DNA of 64,000 nucleotides from NCBI RefSeq assembly GCF_963678635.1, contig NC_087063.1, positions 39,694,759 to 39,758,758 on the forward strand, read 5' to 3'. The translations under genes were made by a program, and so were the position numbers. The notes below the pieces were generated by a model, which saw only the letters and a list, made by a program, of their open reading frames with translations, ran no database searches and was not told the origin of the DNA. This DNA comes from Symsagittifera roscoffensis. Its lineage: Eukaryota; Xenacoelomorpha; Acoela; Convolutidae. Positions 24,040 through 35,510 of this stretch are shown piece after piece (positions within the stretch are counted from its first letter, which is position 1; each line of letters begins with the position of its first letter).

Positions 24040-25500
24040 GGAGGATGCCGTGGAGGTTAGTATCCTTGATGCAATAGGTGAAATTAAGAAAAAATGGTGA
24101 AGTTTACTTCGAGTTAAGAAACTGAAAACGATGGTGTGGTTGTCTTAATGGAGTATGTAAAACAAAATAATTTTGTATAAAGCGATAGTATGTATATGTA
24201 TGAGTCTGTTTAGTGCGTAACGTAATGTCGTGTGAACAGTGCAAATCGCGTTCATGTGGTGCAAGGAAGTGAAAGGTTAGTGAAAATAACTGAAATTTTT
24301 CTTTAAAACTTTCGTAAGCTTGAATATCAGTTAGTGCTTCAGAAATGATGTGATCATATTTTCTATCAGAAATATTAAGTGTGAATACATATGACGTTTT
24401 GATGAAGAATTTTTCTGTTAGTTGTGGGTTAGCGAAGCGGTCGTCATCTAGAAATTGGTCTTGATTAGTTCGGATGATATTATGGTCGTAATATTCTATT
24501 GTAAATTCGTTAGCTCGGGTGCAGTGAATGTTTTTAGTGATATTTTATATCCTATATAAGTAAATTGTCTAGGTGTTAGTGTTGCGGTGAGTCTATATAG
24601 CATATCTTTATTCTTTTCTATATCGTTATGAGTACTAGATAGTGGCAGGCAAAGGGGATTAGTAAAATGGTAATATGCTGTCCAGTGAATTGCCGGCATT
24701 AAAACATGTTCATCTACAAAACTACATGTATCGTTAGTGTCGTTAGGTGTGTTTAACGTATATTGTGGGAATGAGGGTAAGGTGATTGCTAGAAAATCTT
24801 TCAAGTTGGTGTGGTGTGGATGATTAATATATTCGCAGGCTGTTCCTGGTTTGGTCGGGAATGGATGGTTCGGGAATTTTCTTTTAAAAGTGCGATAAGC
24901 TCGGTGAGTGCTATTTGATGATTCGGTGGATGTGGATGATTTTGCTAATGATGCAGTGTAAGCTGAGGAGGGTGTAGGAGTAGGTGGGTTTGAGGATTCT
25001 ATTGTGGATGAAATTTGATTTATATTGAGGATGTTAGGGTGGGTTAGCTGTTGTTGTAGGGTGATAAAATTATCGAGTTCCTGGTAGATTTGGGGGGTAT
25101 CTGGAGAATTATTAGATGATCGGTCGGAATGAAATGGAGAATAGGTTGGGGTTACTTGTGAAGCATAAGAAGGAGTAGAAACGGATGGGAGTGGGTTATT
25201 TGGTGGCATCGGTTGAAAAGGGGGTTTTGAAAAAACTGAGGAGTTGGTTTGAAAACTATTGGATGGAGATGATTCGGAGTCTGCAAATTCGTCAGGGGTT
25301 TCTATATTAGGGTTATTAAGTTGTGAAATGGAGTATAAAACTGAAATATCTGAATTAGTATCCGAATTCATGCTTGATGATATATTAATAGTTGGAAAAT
25401 CGGGTGGCGGGAAAGCAAAAAGTGGGATTATTGGGATTGGAGTGTGGAGGTTGGTTGGATGGCAATTTGAGCGGTGTAGGGATCCAAGTTGTCGGCTCAT
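24040..25500 (-). pseudogene. Second Ser/Thr/Pro-rich ORF, downstream of envelope
   Basis: Minus-strand sequence coding for a protein with an N-terminal half very rich in S, P, T and N (typical of disordered or O-glycosylated regions) and a compact C-terminal half with HWTAYYHFTNPL and FTYIGYKISLKTFT. The layout is the same as in the ORF upstream of envelope (28070-29180), and the two could be distant paralogues. No known family was recognised. It looks broken and lies about 70 bases from the envelope region. Confidence 0.45.
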
Positions 25501-25569
25501 CGTGGGCTACAAAAATGATTATTTTGAGACTGAAAAGCGGTGGTATGGGGTTGTTCTATAATTTGTTCA

Positions 25570-28082
25570 TCATCTATCATCTTGTGAATGATGTGTCATT
25601 ATATGTTGTATGGGACTTTGCGATATGTTTTGTCTAAAATTTGGGTTATGTGTTATTGCTAGGTTTGGGAAATTACGTGGGACTAAGGATAATGGATGGT
25701 TATGTGGTAGGGGTGGCCACTGTGGTGCGGTAGGTGTAACTTCTATGTTATTATGTTCTTCGTCGTATGTGTTCTGTCTTGTCGCTATTTTTGTATTATA
25801 TTCTTTTATTTGTGCGTCTAGAAGAATTTTGTTAATTGATGATGAAAAATTTCCAAAAAATCCTGCAAATAGTATGCGTGCTACACTTGCTTGTCTATTT
25901 ACTTGTTTGTGTATAGCGCATGTGTTATAGATTCCTTTTAAAAGTGAAAAAAGAAATCCTATAAAGTTAAACATTGCGTATAGGATAGTTAATTTTTCTA
26001 AGATGTAATAGGGCCATCCTAGAAAATCGAGAATTTCAATTTTTAGTGTAACAAAGCTAAAAATATTTATAGGTGAAATATCTTGTGGTCTGTATTTTTC
26101 ACCGTTTAGATATATATAGTCTTTAATGTCTTTAAAATATCCGCTATAATCTTGTGTATAAATATCTGCGGTTTCGGCAAGTTTGCGTAACTTTTGGTCA
26201 ATTGATTGTCTTTGTATAGTGTCCATTTTTGTTAATAATTCTTGGAATTGTTGTGTTCTAATGTGGTGTTGGATATTTGATTTTGAATATATTCCAATTG
26301 ATTGTAAATCAATATTTGGATTACGAGCAATAGCTTTGATGCTTTCTGGTGAAAATTTTTTGAGTGATTGCATTAACGTGGGGTATGGAGTAAGAAGATA
26401 ATATTTATCTTCATCAGGGTTCAATTGTACTACATTGTGGCTATTTTCTGATTCACATGGGACTGCGGTATCCCAAAAATATGTTCGTCTTGAAAGTGTG
26501 TCAACAAAATGTACCTTATTTTTTATAAAAGATAGGGATTCTTTTATAGCAGCGTTTATCTTCAAAAACATATAGTGGTGATACTTTTTTGGTACAAGTA
26601 TAAAACCATAAAATGTTTCCTTCGTAGCCTAGAAAAATTGATCTATTTCCTGATAATAAATATCCTGCGTAGGGTATTTTTAACACTGCTAGTGCGAGTG
26701 ATTGTAGGATTTGTGTCCTTTCTAATTCGCATAGTTGGTGAAGTGTTTCTAATTCGGAGACTGACATTTCTTGAAAAATTCGACTAATCGTGTAGTCTAA
26801 CTTCATATTTAAGTGGATATCATAGTGGATATTACCAAAATAAGTATTATTCATTAGTGATAGTACTTGTAAACGTGTGCTTCTAGTGTCATGTGGCTTT
26901 AGTTTTCCACCAGGTTGACCATAACTTTTTTGAAAGTTAACTGGTATATATGATGTTCCTTCGTGTAGAGGGTGACCTGTGGCATAAGGGTCAATTTTTA
27001 TTTTTCCAGTGTTCATGTCGAAACCTTTTTCGTATTCAACTAATATTTCAGAATATTGTGTTTTGTGAAGTGGGTTTTTGTATTTGCATGCAATTTCTGT
27101 TTCTTGATATATTTGGAAACGTGTTAACTTATTTTCTATATTATGGAGAATTCGAAAATCAGTACTTTGTTTTCGTGATGGATGGACTTGTTCATATAGA
27201 ATTGATTGTATAAAATGTTTTTCGTGTAATTTTATCATTCGAGCGTGTATTTTTGCTACTTGTGCATGTATCTTCGGGCAACCAAACAATTGTTGCTTGT
27301 GTCCGTGTTGTAGGATCACAATAACCTTGATCGTTTTTACAAGGTAATCTAATTCCTTGATAGATCATTGTGTTGTCGGATAAATCTCGTGTGAGTTGTA
27401 TTTTTCAATCGAAAAACATTATTTCTTGATATCCTTTATTTTTTGTGTCTGCTTTGCAGTTTGATGGATTATTTATACCAATGTGTGATATCCAGTGCTT
27501 ATCGTGTATGTCATAAGTTAATCTTCCGTGTGCGCCGTTGTATGGGTATTTTTCATCTAGTTTTATATGTCCTTGATATCTTTCAAGTTCTGCTTGATGT
27601 ACAGAATCGGCAAAGACTTGAAAATATACTAGTTTTCTGTCGGTGTTTTTATTTCTTGTGATATTTAATCTGAGTAGCTCGTTTTTACAATCATCGGGAT
27701 TTAGATGTAGAAGTCGTTTTATATTACTTTGGTAGAATGATTCGTGGTCAAGTCGGTTTTTGTTTCCGTTTGAAACTTGTGAACAATGTACCTCCTTTTC
27801 GGAAAATGTTGCTGTAAATTTATATCCTGCGACTGTTGTTGCTCGGGCTTTTGAATACAGTGTCGCTATTACATTTGTAGTTTCTATAGCTTGTGGTTCC
27901 GTTTCGCATTGTGATACTTGATTTATTGCATATTTGTGTAGTGTTTTTTGTTCATTTTCTTCACAATCGTAGTGTGTTACTAATAAGTCCTGGGGTCCTG
28001 TGCGGGGAGAAGGATTTGTGTTCTGATCGGAAAATGTTAGAAAAAGCATTTGGTGAAGTATCAATATTTTTAGAATATACAT
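25570..28082 (-). pseudogene. Envelope glycoprotein-like region
   Basis: The N-terminal end has a signal-peptide-like MYILKILILHQMLFLTF, then THYDCEENEQKTLHKYAINQV and SQCE with further spaced cysteines. The middle part is a large ectodomain. The C-terminal part has long hydrophobic stretches (FLGWPYYILEKLTILYAMFN, IGFLFSLLKGIYNTCAI) followed by a Pro/His-rich cytoplasmic-like tail. Signal peptide, cysteine-bearing ectodomain and C-terminal membrane anchor are the parts of a viral class of fusion glycoprotein. The opening YDC...V..C pattern recalls chuvirus-type glycoproteins known to have been captured by invertebrate LTR elements; that link is inference. Broken in a few places. Confidence 0.6.
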
Positions 28083-29180
28083 GTGTATGATAATCCTGAG
28101 TATGGGTTATAAAATGTGATGTAACCAATTGTCTTTTTGGTATATCTGTCGTATTTATATATTACTTCAGTTGTTATAAATGGTGGTGGTAGCAATTGAG
28201 CTGTTATATTGGGTGGGTTTAATGGGTAAGGATGTTGAGCAATGTTGTTAAGTTTAACCGTGATTTCAAATTTTAATTGTAGACTATTTTGTTGGAGTAT
28301 TTGGATGTTATGGTCACGAATGTCTTCGTGGATGTCTTGTCTATTTTGTAGTCTATGGAGTGCCCAATTGTGGAGTCGGTTACTTTCTGGATGTTGTCCA
28401 AATAATGGTGGGGGTGCTGTGAACGTGTTCCAATCTAATCTTAAAGGGATATTTGTTGATGATTGTTCTCGATATCTAGCGTCGAGGTTATTTGGAAAGT
28501 TTGAGGGGAAAGGCGTTGGTAAAATCTGGCTTATTGATGGTGTTGACGGTAGTGATAATGTTTCTGGTAGTGATGATGATGTTGTTGTATCCGTAGAAAT
28601 ATCTATTGGGTCATTTATTAAATTTGGTTCACCTTGTGTGAATGAGTGTGTTGTCCAATATGGTAGTCGTGATGTTTGGTTGGGGGGGTTAAAGGGATTG
28701 TCACGTATTTGTTCAGATGTTGGTGTTGAACCTAAGTAATCTGAGGGTATACTTGAGGGGCTACATTGTGAAAGAAGTGTAGGGGTTTCCGTTAGTATGC
28801 TAATTGGGTTTTCTGGAGTACTTGGTGATGGGGATTGGGGTATATCAAAATGAACTCGGGGGGTTTGAAAATTTCTATTTCGTCGTGGATGTATAATTTG
28901 TCTATTTATTTCAACTGTATTTTGGTTTTGACTAATATTTCTTATTCTACTTAATTCTTGTGGTAATGTTGGGTACAAGTTATATGTTGGTTCACTTAGG
29001 GGTGCCTGTCGCTGAACTGTTTCTAATGGTTCAGATAAGCGAGCGTGTCGTTCTTCAAAAGTGTATGGGTTATCTTGGAAAGAAATTCGTGTGGATGTTT
29101 GGGGGTTTTGGGTAGTTGTAGGTATTGTCGTGTTTTTTGGGATGATGTCGGTGAAGACTGACTGTGTGATTGTTGGTTAG
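28070..29180 (-). pseudogene. Ser/Thr/Pro-rich ORF upstream of envelope
   Basis: A minus-strand open frame of about 370 codons. Its first ATG-initiated part is 302 residues (MYPTLPQELSRIRN...), and coding-like sequence continues upstream of that ATG. The N-terminal two thirds are low-complexity S/T/P/N, and the C-terminal third is more ordered (LHNWALHRLQNRQDIHEDIR, then GYITFYNPYSGLSYTC). It overlaps the start of the envelope region by about a dozen bases, so the two may be expressed from one transcript. No zinc knuckle or known Gag motif was seen. Function unknown. Confidence 0.45.
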
Positions 29181-29211
29181 CAATTTTTGAAGGTTGTCTG
29201 ATTGATTTTTC

Positions 29212-29400
29212 TTAATGAAAAAATTTATGTTTATTGTAGTATTCTTCAAGGAAAAGAATTAAAAGGATTGTTGCTAAGGCAAATGTTATGACTGCCTTCT
29301 TTATACATTTGCATATTGTCAATATTAGGGATGATAAAAATGTTATAAAAATTACAAATAGTAAAAAAATATCTGTTCTACTAAAAATGGTTCGTATCAT
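29212..29400 (-). CDS. Small two-helix membrane protein of the envelope-bearing element
   Basis: A 62-residue frame with two adjacent hydrophobic segments (about residues 11-32 and 36-50) separated by CKCIKK, and a basic tail. It could be a small accessory membrane protein, comparable in form only to viral viroporin-like proteins. It lies between the pol remnant and the Ser/Thr/Pro-rich ORF on the same strand. The region 29401-30300 to its right holds no recognised gene and may be deleted or untranslated element sequence. The call is tentative because hydrophobic AT-rich frames arise by chance. Confidence 0.3.
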   Translation of the reverse strand: MIRTIFSRTDIFLLFVIFITFLSSLILTICKCIKKAVITFALATILLILFLEEYYNKHKFFH

Positions 29401-30309
29401 TTAAATAAACTTTGGGTTATCGTACCTGTGAATATGGTCAATGATTTGGGAAAGTTGGAGATATAATTCAAATAGGGAGTAAAAAATTTTGAAAATATTG
29501 CAAAAAAATGATTAAAATTATTATAAAAGATTCAAAAGTATCAAAGAGAAATATGAATAAAAGTTTAAGTATTGTTAAAAAGTTTATGAAAATGTTAAAA
29601 ATTGTATTGACTGATCGAGAGAAGAGCATTTAAGAAATGGCTTCTTGGTCGAATATTTTTTGTTGTTTGGGGCGATTTTCAAGTTTGGTCGAATTATTTA
29701 TTGATTTTTTGACAAGTGGGTTGAGTTTTGTGAAAAATTGTTGGGGGCGAATTTTATGGTGTTCGAGAGGTCTTCTTTGCTTTATTTTTATTTGTCAGGT
29801 GATCTGGGGTATTTTTGAGGTTTTTGTACTTTAGGCTAAATTAATATGGTCGTATTTTTACTTTTGGCTAATTTATCATTTTTGGTTGTCATCATTTTTG
29901 GTTATCATTTTTGGTTTTTGAGGTCTAAGTTGGGAAAATATTGTTGATCTTTGCGTTATTAGATAAGGGAGGGTTATAATACTATGGTGGTATTTATTTT
30001 AGTTGTCAAGTTTGAGTGGTTTGCTTTTTTTTGACCTGGAGGTTGTAAAGTTATAGTTATAGATATGCCTGGAGTTTGATATCTTTCGTCTAATTGGTTT
30101 GTGTTATAGTTATAGAAGGTGACGGATTGAATGAATCCTATTGGCTAATTTTGAACTAGAATCGTTGCGTGTTTGTCAGCATGTTATTTTGAAAAATGAA
30201 AGTTCAAAATGATTCAGAAGTGCAAAGATTATTAATTTTAAAATTAAAGCTGTTTTTGAAATTCAACTTTCTTTAATATTTTAGATTGTGGGATGAATGT
30301 TTTGTAGTT

Positions 30310-31232
30310 TTAACGTGGTTGATTTCTAAGTCGTGATGACTCTCTATGTTCTGATTTCTCGACTTGTTCTTGTGGTATAATAATTATCCAAATTGGTGCA
30401 TTTGGGAAATAAAAATTTTGTGTAAAATTTGAACATGCTTTCTCTGATCCAGAGTGTCCTTTAGTGTTTTGTGTATGTGAAATGTTAAAAGCTATTAGAA
30501 TCATACTTAAAGGGAGACAAGGAACTGTAGAATCATTTAATTGATATTCTAGAAGGTCTGTGTTTTCATTAATTGTTGTACTATTAAATTTTCGGAAATA
30601 TCGGAGGAGTGTTTTATTTCCTAAAATTGTGGTATCTGCCTTTACGGGCTTAGTTTTGTATTTGTGCCATGATTTAGTTGTCTAATTACTGGGTCAAGAT
30701 TTTGATATTGTTTCAAGATTTCAATTATAATTTTATCTGTTGGAGGGAGAAAAATATTTTCAATTTCTAATTTAGATAGGGGAATTGTGTCAAGTGGGTC
30801 ATGGAGGTCAAAGACTTGATTTATTGTGTATTTTGAATCATTTGTTTGTGGTCCTGATAAATTTATTTTATCAGTTAAATTTTCTTTTTCAATTAACGGA
30901 AAAAGGTCTTTTTTATGCGAGTGGTGTTTTACTCGTTTTTGTTGGGTGTTATTTTTTATCCATTGTGAGTATGGAATTGGTTTGAAAGTTGATGTTCCTA
31001 GTAGATCAACTTCGTAGTGATTATTTTGGCAATCTAAGTAAAGTGGGAAATGTTGTAGGTTATTTATTTGTGATTGTTCAATGTCAGTTTTTACTGCATA
31101 TTTGCATTCTAGTCGGGGTGATGTTTCGTCTTTTGCAAGGTAAACTTTTATATTTTTGTGTATTTCAACTGTAGTTTTTCGTTTAAGTAATTCAGGTAGT
31201 TGTTTATTTAATCTTTGAAAAAATGTTAGAGA
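30310..31232 (-). pseudogene. pol remnant: pre-integrase and integrase zinc region
   Basis: On the minus strand, coding-like sequence begins directly at the LTR-like repeat and includes KLEIENIFLPPTDKIIIEIL, then QYQNLDPVIRQLNH, the wording typical of the linker before Gypsy integrases. Further on come LLRYFRKFNSTTINENTDLL and HTQNTKGHSGSEKACSNFTQ, NFYFPNAPIWI, which resembles the H2C2 zinc-binding part of Ty3/Gypsy integrases (H...GH.G..KT...FY.P). This places the element in Ty3/Gypsy rather than BEL/Pao. It starts mid-gene at the repeat boundary and is broken in several places. Confidence 0.6.
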
Positions 31233-31930
31233 TGTAATATCTTCAGACCAGTCGACCGAACGGACTATATTCAGCTCGGGGGCTGATTTAGATTTTTCTC
31301 AAAGAAGGGGGCGTATTTTCAACAAATTTTTGAAAGTTTTCTTATTTTTTTAGATCGACCAAATTGATTCTCTGAGCTCTCTCAAATCATCAAAAACAGG
31401 CCACAAGAGGCGTTGTTAGGCAATTTTTGGAAAACTTTGACCCAAAAAGAGCGTTTTTTGGCGAGTGCTCCCCCTGATAATTTTATGGTCGGTCAGCCAA
31501 AAATAGATTTATTGAAATTATGAGTTATGTCCTTTTTGGTTAACTCATAGAGTAATTTCGGATAGGGTACACCGTCTGCTCGTCACGCTATCTTATTTTC
31601 GGCCGGATAGATTCGTGCAACTTCTTAGTCTAATACCGATCCTAATCTTACTCTTATACTTTCTAGTCTCAGGGTGTTTAACTAGTCTCTGCTAGGCTCA
31701 ATAGATCTAGGGTATACTGGTTTGTTGCGGCTGCTGAAGTTCTCTTGGAGAGACAACTAATTTCTAAGTTAAATTCAAATCTCTCTGGTGCTGAAATTAC
31801 AAGTAATTTCAGCACTTACAAATGAGTGGGTTGTTAGTTAGATGGATCATGATTGGTTAATATTAAATACTTTACAGTGGTAAAATATCTAATTCATCCA
31901 ATCATAAAATATAGTTTAGATCAGGTTCCA
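31233..31930 (-). repeat. LTR-like repeat, 5' copy, containing a fossil MITE
   Basis: Matches 21865-22556 from TGTAATATC to GGTTCCA at about 97%, with around 18 substitutions and one larger indel near 31730. The MITE-derived part is at about 31279-31520 and the LTR core at 31521-31930. Sequence on its left (minus-strand downstream) is not a TGG-type primer-binding site, so the normal LTR-internal junction has been lost in this copy. Confidence 0.8.
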
Positions 31931-32191
31931 ATTACAACCAAATAAAAGACCCTGTGAGTCGAATCTCTGAAGGGGGGCGACTCGGTTTTAGTTATCTCAT
32001 AAGTTTTAGTGTTTGAAATTTTAGATTAAAAAAATTTATTACAAATAAGCAGACTTCCAAATGAGGTAGTTCGAATCGTTAAGTTATAAATATTTATCTT
32101 TTATATTACTGCTTGTAAAGTTGCGCTCGTCTCGGTTTTTGTATGAAGTCAAATGTGTTACTACACTGATTTACGATCATGGAAATGACGT

Positions 32192-33000
32192 CTATGCACA
32201 CATTTTCAGTCTTTGTTCGGGACTACAATCAGACTTTTGAGTCAAAGTTCAGACATTTTTTTTGGACTGCACACCCACCTGAAGTCTTGTGAGATTTTGG
32301 TCCCACAATGGATTCGTTCGGACTAACAACGGGTCGGCAAGAAAACATAAAAAAAAAGATCTGAATTTTAGTAGGTCTAAATGTATGTGGTCAATTATCG
32401 AGCGTTGAAATATACCAGGTTCGACCTCCATACAAAAAAAACATACTTATCATACGAATCCATGCCTTGGAAAAAGGCTTATCATACAAAATACATTTAT
32501 GAAAATTGTATAAAAAGCATTTTTGACTTTAGATTGTTTCCAAAAATTTTTCAAAAAGGAACTTAGGCAAGTTTAAATTCACTTACCTTGGGTCTCAGTT
32601 ACACCTATGCACACATTTTCCGTCTTTGTTCGGGACTACAATCAGACTTTTGAGTCAAAGTTCAGACATTTTTTTGGACTGCACACCCACCTGAAGTCTT
32701 GTGAGATTTTGGTCCCACAATGGATTCCTTCGGACTAACAACGGGTCGGCAAGAAAACATAAAAAAAAGATCTGAATTTTAGTAGGTCTAAATGTATGTG
32801 GTCAATTATCGAGCGTTGAAATATACCAGGTTCGACCTCCATACAAAAAAAACATACTTATCATACGAATCCATGCCTTGGAAAAAGGCTTATCATACAA
32901 AATACATTTATGAAAATTGTATAAAAAGCATTTTTGACTTTAGATTGTTTCCAAAAATTTTTCAAAAAGGAACTTAGGCAAGTTTAAATTCACTTACCTT
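32192..33000. repeat. Two-copy ~412-bp tandem duplication
   Basis: CTATGCACACATTTTC at 32192 begins a block that is repeated from 32605, almost base for base, to about 33000. A 61-codon frame occurs in both copies (32381 and 32792), but its last part is translated from the dispersed repeat also seen at 17.3 kb, so it is not regarded as a gene. Very few differences suggest a recent event. The 260 bases before it (31931-32191) hold nothing recognised. Confidence 0.92.
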
Positions 33001-33242
33001 GGGTCTCAGTTGAAATAAAAACATTTTGGTAATCAAAAAATTTTTTTTTCTGGACAAAAAAATGCTTGTCATACAAATTTCAATTATATTTGTATGACCA
33101 GCTTTTTTTTCTATAAAAATTTCAATATTGCTTAAATTTTTAGTTCTGATTTTGGTCGCCAAACCAGTTTTATGAACAAAAAAACGTTTTCCAATCTTGC
33201 TGCCTGTCCCTAGAAGTATTCGAAGGGCGCCAATACATACAC
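32516..33242. repeat. Dispersed repeat family copy 2
   Basis: Same family as 17320-17692, in the same orientation and ending in GAAGGGCGCCAATACATAC. Its first part is included in the tandem duplication. The inner arms TGCTTGTCATACAAAT and ATTTGTATGACCAGC form a long near-perfect inverted repeat, so a foldback RNA or DNA structure is possible. Confidence 0.8.
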
Positions 33243-33559
33243 CCGAAAACAAATATTCTATGAACAGACTGTCTATTAGGACAAAAACTACTCTTTTACT
33301 GCTTGTAAATTTTAATGAGAACAGATGAGCTGAAAAACTGTCTTGTTTGATAAAAAAAAAAGAAATAAAATAGATTGCATTTTTTTTCTCACTGTTTCTT
33401 TAGATTGGTTAAAGCTAAAATTTTAATCCAAAATTAGTCCCACGTATGTAACTGCACTTTATAGTGCCATCGCAATTTAGTTCCAGGTGGAACTGTCAAA
33501 GTATAAAAAAGTTAAAAGTTGTGTTTTTTTTTATATGTTTGTTTTGAATTTATTATCTT

Positions 33560-35510
33560 TCATTTATTCTGATTATGATTCGAATTTTGTTTTAAATTCT
33601 GTGCTTTCGTTAATTCTACCAAAATTATACTGTCGTCGGTAATAAGATATTTTTTACTTAGCTGGGATATCTTGGGCAAATCTTTTGTATAAAAAAAACC
33701 TGGGGACATGAAACAAAATCTTGAGTTAGCCCACAAAAAACTTGCCTGTTGTTGAACATTCATTTGAATGAAAAACATTTTTCTTTTCTTGTGTCAAATT
33801 ATGAATTTACTTAATTAAGAGGAACGCATCGCATCCCATAAAGGTGACTTGTTTGAATAAGAATGGTTTGCTTAACAACATCGAAAGCTTTAGATAGATC
33901 TAAGAGCGTGCAGTGCGTCTTTTTATCGTTTTTTTTTTGCTTTCCATAAACCCTACTGAACTTTACAAAAAAGCTGTAATTGTAGAGAAAAAATCAAACT
34001 TTTTATTGCTTACGACTTCCAACCTATTCAGCAAGGGGATTCTTTTCTCAATTAGTTTGTCTCAAACTTTTTTCCTTTAAAAGGAATTTTAAAAAAAGAG
34101 GTATACATCTGCTTGAAAAAACATGCGGGACTAAACTGTTTCGTTAATCATCTGGTCAGATAAACAGCTCTAGAATTTAATATCTTATCAATTCAATTTG
34201 CAAACCCATTTCATCTTCGGATTTTTGTTAGACAATTGCTTTATTGTGTCCTGTTCATCAATTTTGGAAAAGAAGGAAAAAAACTATTCATAACAAAATT
34301 AGAAAAATCTCGTTTTTTTAAAATCCATATGACAACTCTGGACAGATTGCAACAAATCATTTGCTTAATTTTAGTTGTAGTATTTTTATCAGTTTTTGAA
34401 TTTTTTTATTAACGATTTCAACATTTCCTAAAGAATGATAAAAATTTCCATTTGCTTCAAAGAATCAGCAGTTATGAAATTATTATGGTTTCCCCATACC
34501 CGTATTTTTAGGTTAGACAGTCTGCAGTTTCAGCTTCTGCTTTGCCTCTTAAACTCTCATTTTTATAAGATATCAGCACTAAAAAAAAAGTTTTTTAGCA
34601 CAAGCATTTTCGATTTCAAGTTTTTTTTTTTTTTTTTGTATGGCAACGATAACAATGCCTGCAGAGTGCTTTGTACTTCCTGCTGTGGAATTTTAGTTTT
34701 CATCGGAACCATTTTCAGTACCTTCGAATTCAGTTTCGACTAGTTTGTGATGTTAACACAAATTGAATTTATTTTGAATTTCTTGCTTCTGCAGTTTTTC
34801 ATTTTCTACGGCAATTTTTTTTCTTATTCAGTTTTTCGATAAAACCAATGTATGAATCGGTTGTAACAACAAGTGATCAGTGATTGCGTGTTCCAAAATC
34901 TTGGTGGTGCATGGAAAGTTTGCTCTAAAAGGTCCAAACTAGGGTTGTTCGAGCGTTCTGTGCAACACGAATGATTTCATTTCGCTCAGATATCAGATTC
35001 AAATAGAACAGTTCCAATTTTTGAAGGAATTCCCTGCTATCCTGCGTCGCAACTGATACATGCATGTTTAAGTCGCCAATTACTATATAAATGTTTTAGC
35101 GTCAATTTTTAATTCAAACATATCTGTTTAAAAATTTGAAAAGAAACAGTCATTTTTTGCACTGGGAGAATTGTAAGCCTCTTTTAGAAACATTTTCCGT
35201 TTCTATAGATATTTGAGACAGATTCAGAAATTACAACATCCATAAACATGGTTTTTGTTACAATTTTTAATCAATGAATCATGAAAAAAGTCAAGGCGCA
35301 TTACGAGCAACTTCAAAACTTAAAAACTATGTATTCATATCACCAAAAAACTGCGTACAAAACCTCCTGCGATGAAGACATTGAAAATGATTCACCCATG
35401 GAAAAATGAATCCTTGCACAAAAAAGAAAACATCCAAGAAGTAGTTTTGGACTCCGAATAAAACGTCGGTCCTAAGGATTATCTGCAACAAATATTAACA
35501 GGGTTAATCA
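33560..35510 (-). mobile_element. Decayed non-LTR retrotransposon (Jockey/CR1-like LINE)
   Basis: On the minus strand three landmark motifs occur in the right order. VIGDLNMHVS near 35061-35086 is the GDxN motif of APE-type endonucleases. DLSKAFDVV near 33883-33900 is RT block with the first catalytic Asp. DLPKISQLSKKYLITDDSII near 33629-33690 corresponds to NDLP...(F/Y)ADD, with ADD changed to TDD. Spacing of about 1.2 kb between endonuclease and RT fits a LINE with internal deletions. Many stops and frameshifts, so it is a dead fragment. Clade placement from the wording SKAFD and NDLP is an inference. Confidence 0.65.

Larger units (their letters stand above)
21865..31930 (-). mobile_element. 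Envelope-bearing Gypsy-like retroelement fossil
   Basis: Two direct repeats of 692 and 698 bases (TGTAATATC...CAGGTTCCA, that is TG...CA) flank about 8.7 kb whose coding capacity is on the minus strand. From the 5' side it holds a pol remnant (pre-integrase and integrase zinc region), a small membrane protein ORF, a Ser/Thr/Pro-rich ORF, an envelope-like region and a second Ser/Thr/Pro-rich ORF. Gag, protease and RT are absent, so the copy is internally deleted as well as broken, with several breaks. The two repeats are about 97% alike by eye, which points to a moderately young insertion. I saw no clear target-site duplication. Family: Ty3/Gypsy by the integrase zinc-region wording. Confidence 0.7.

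Noticed and set aside
21860-31935. Target-site duplication around the envelope-bearing element
   Set aside because: The flanks read CTTA on the left and ATTA on the right, which is not a convincing match.
32381-32977. Duplicated 61-codon ORF (MYVVNYRALKYTRF...)
   Set aside because: Both copies are inside the 412-bp tandem duplication, and the C-terminal part is translated from a dispersed repeat also present at 17.3 kb.
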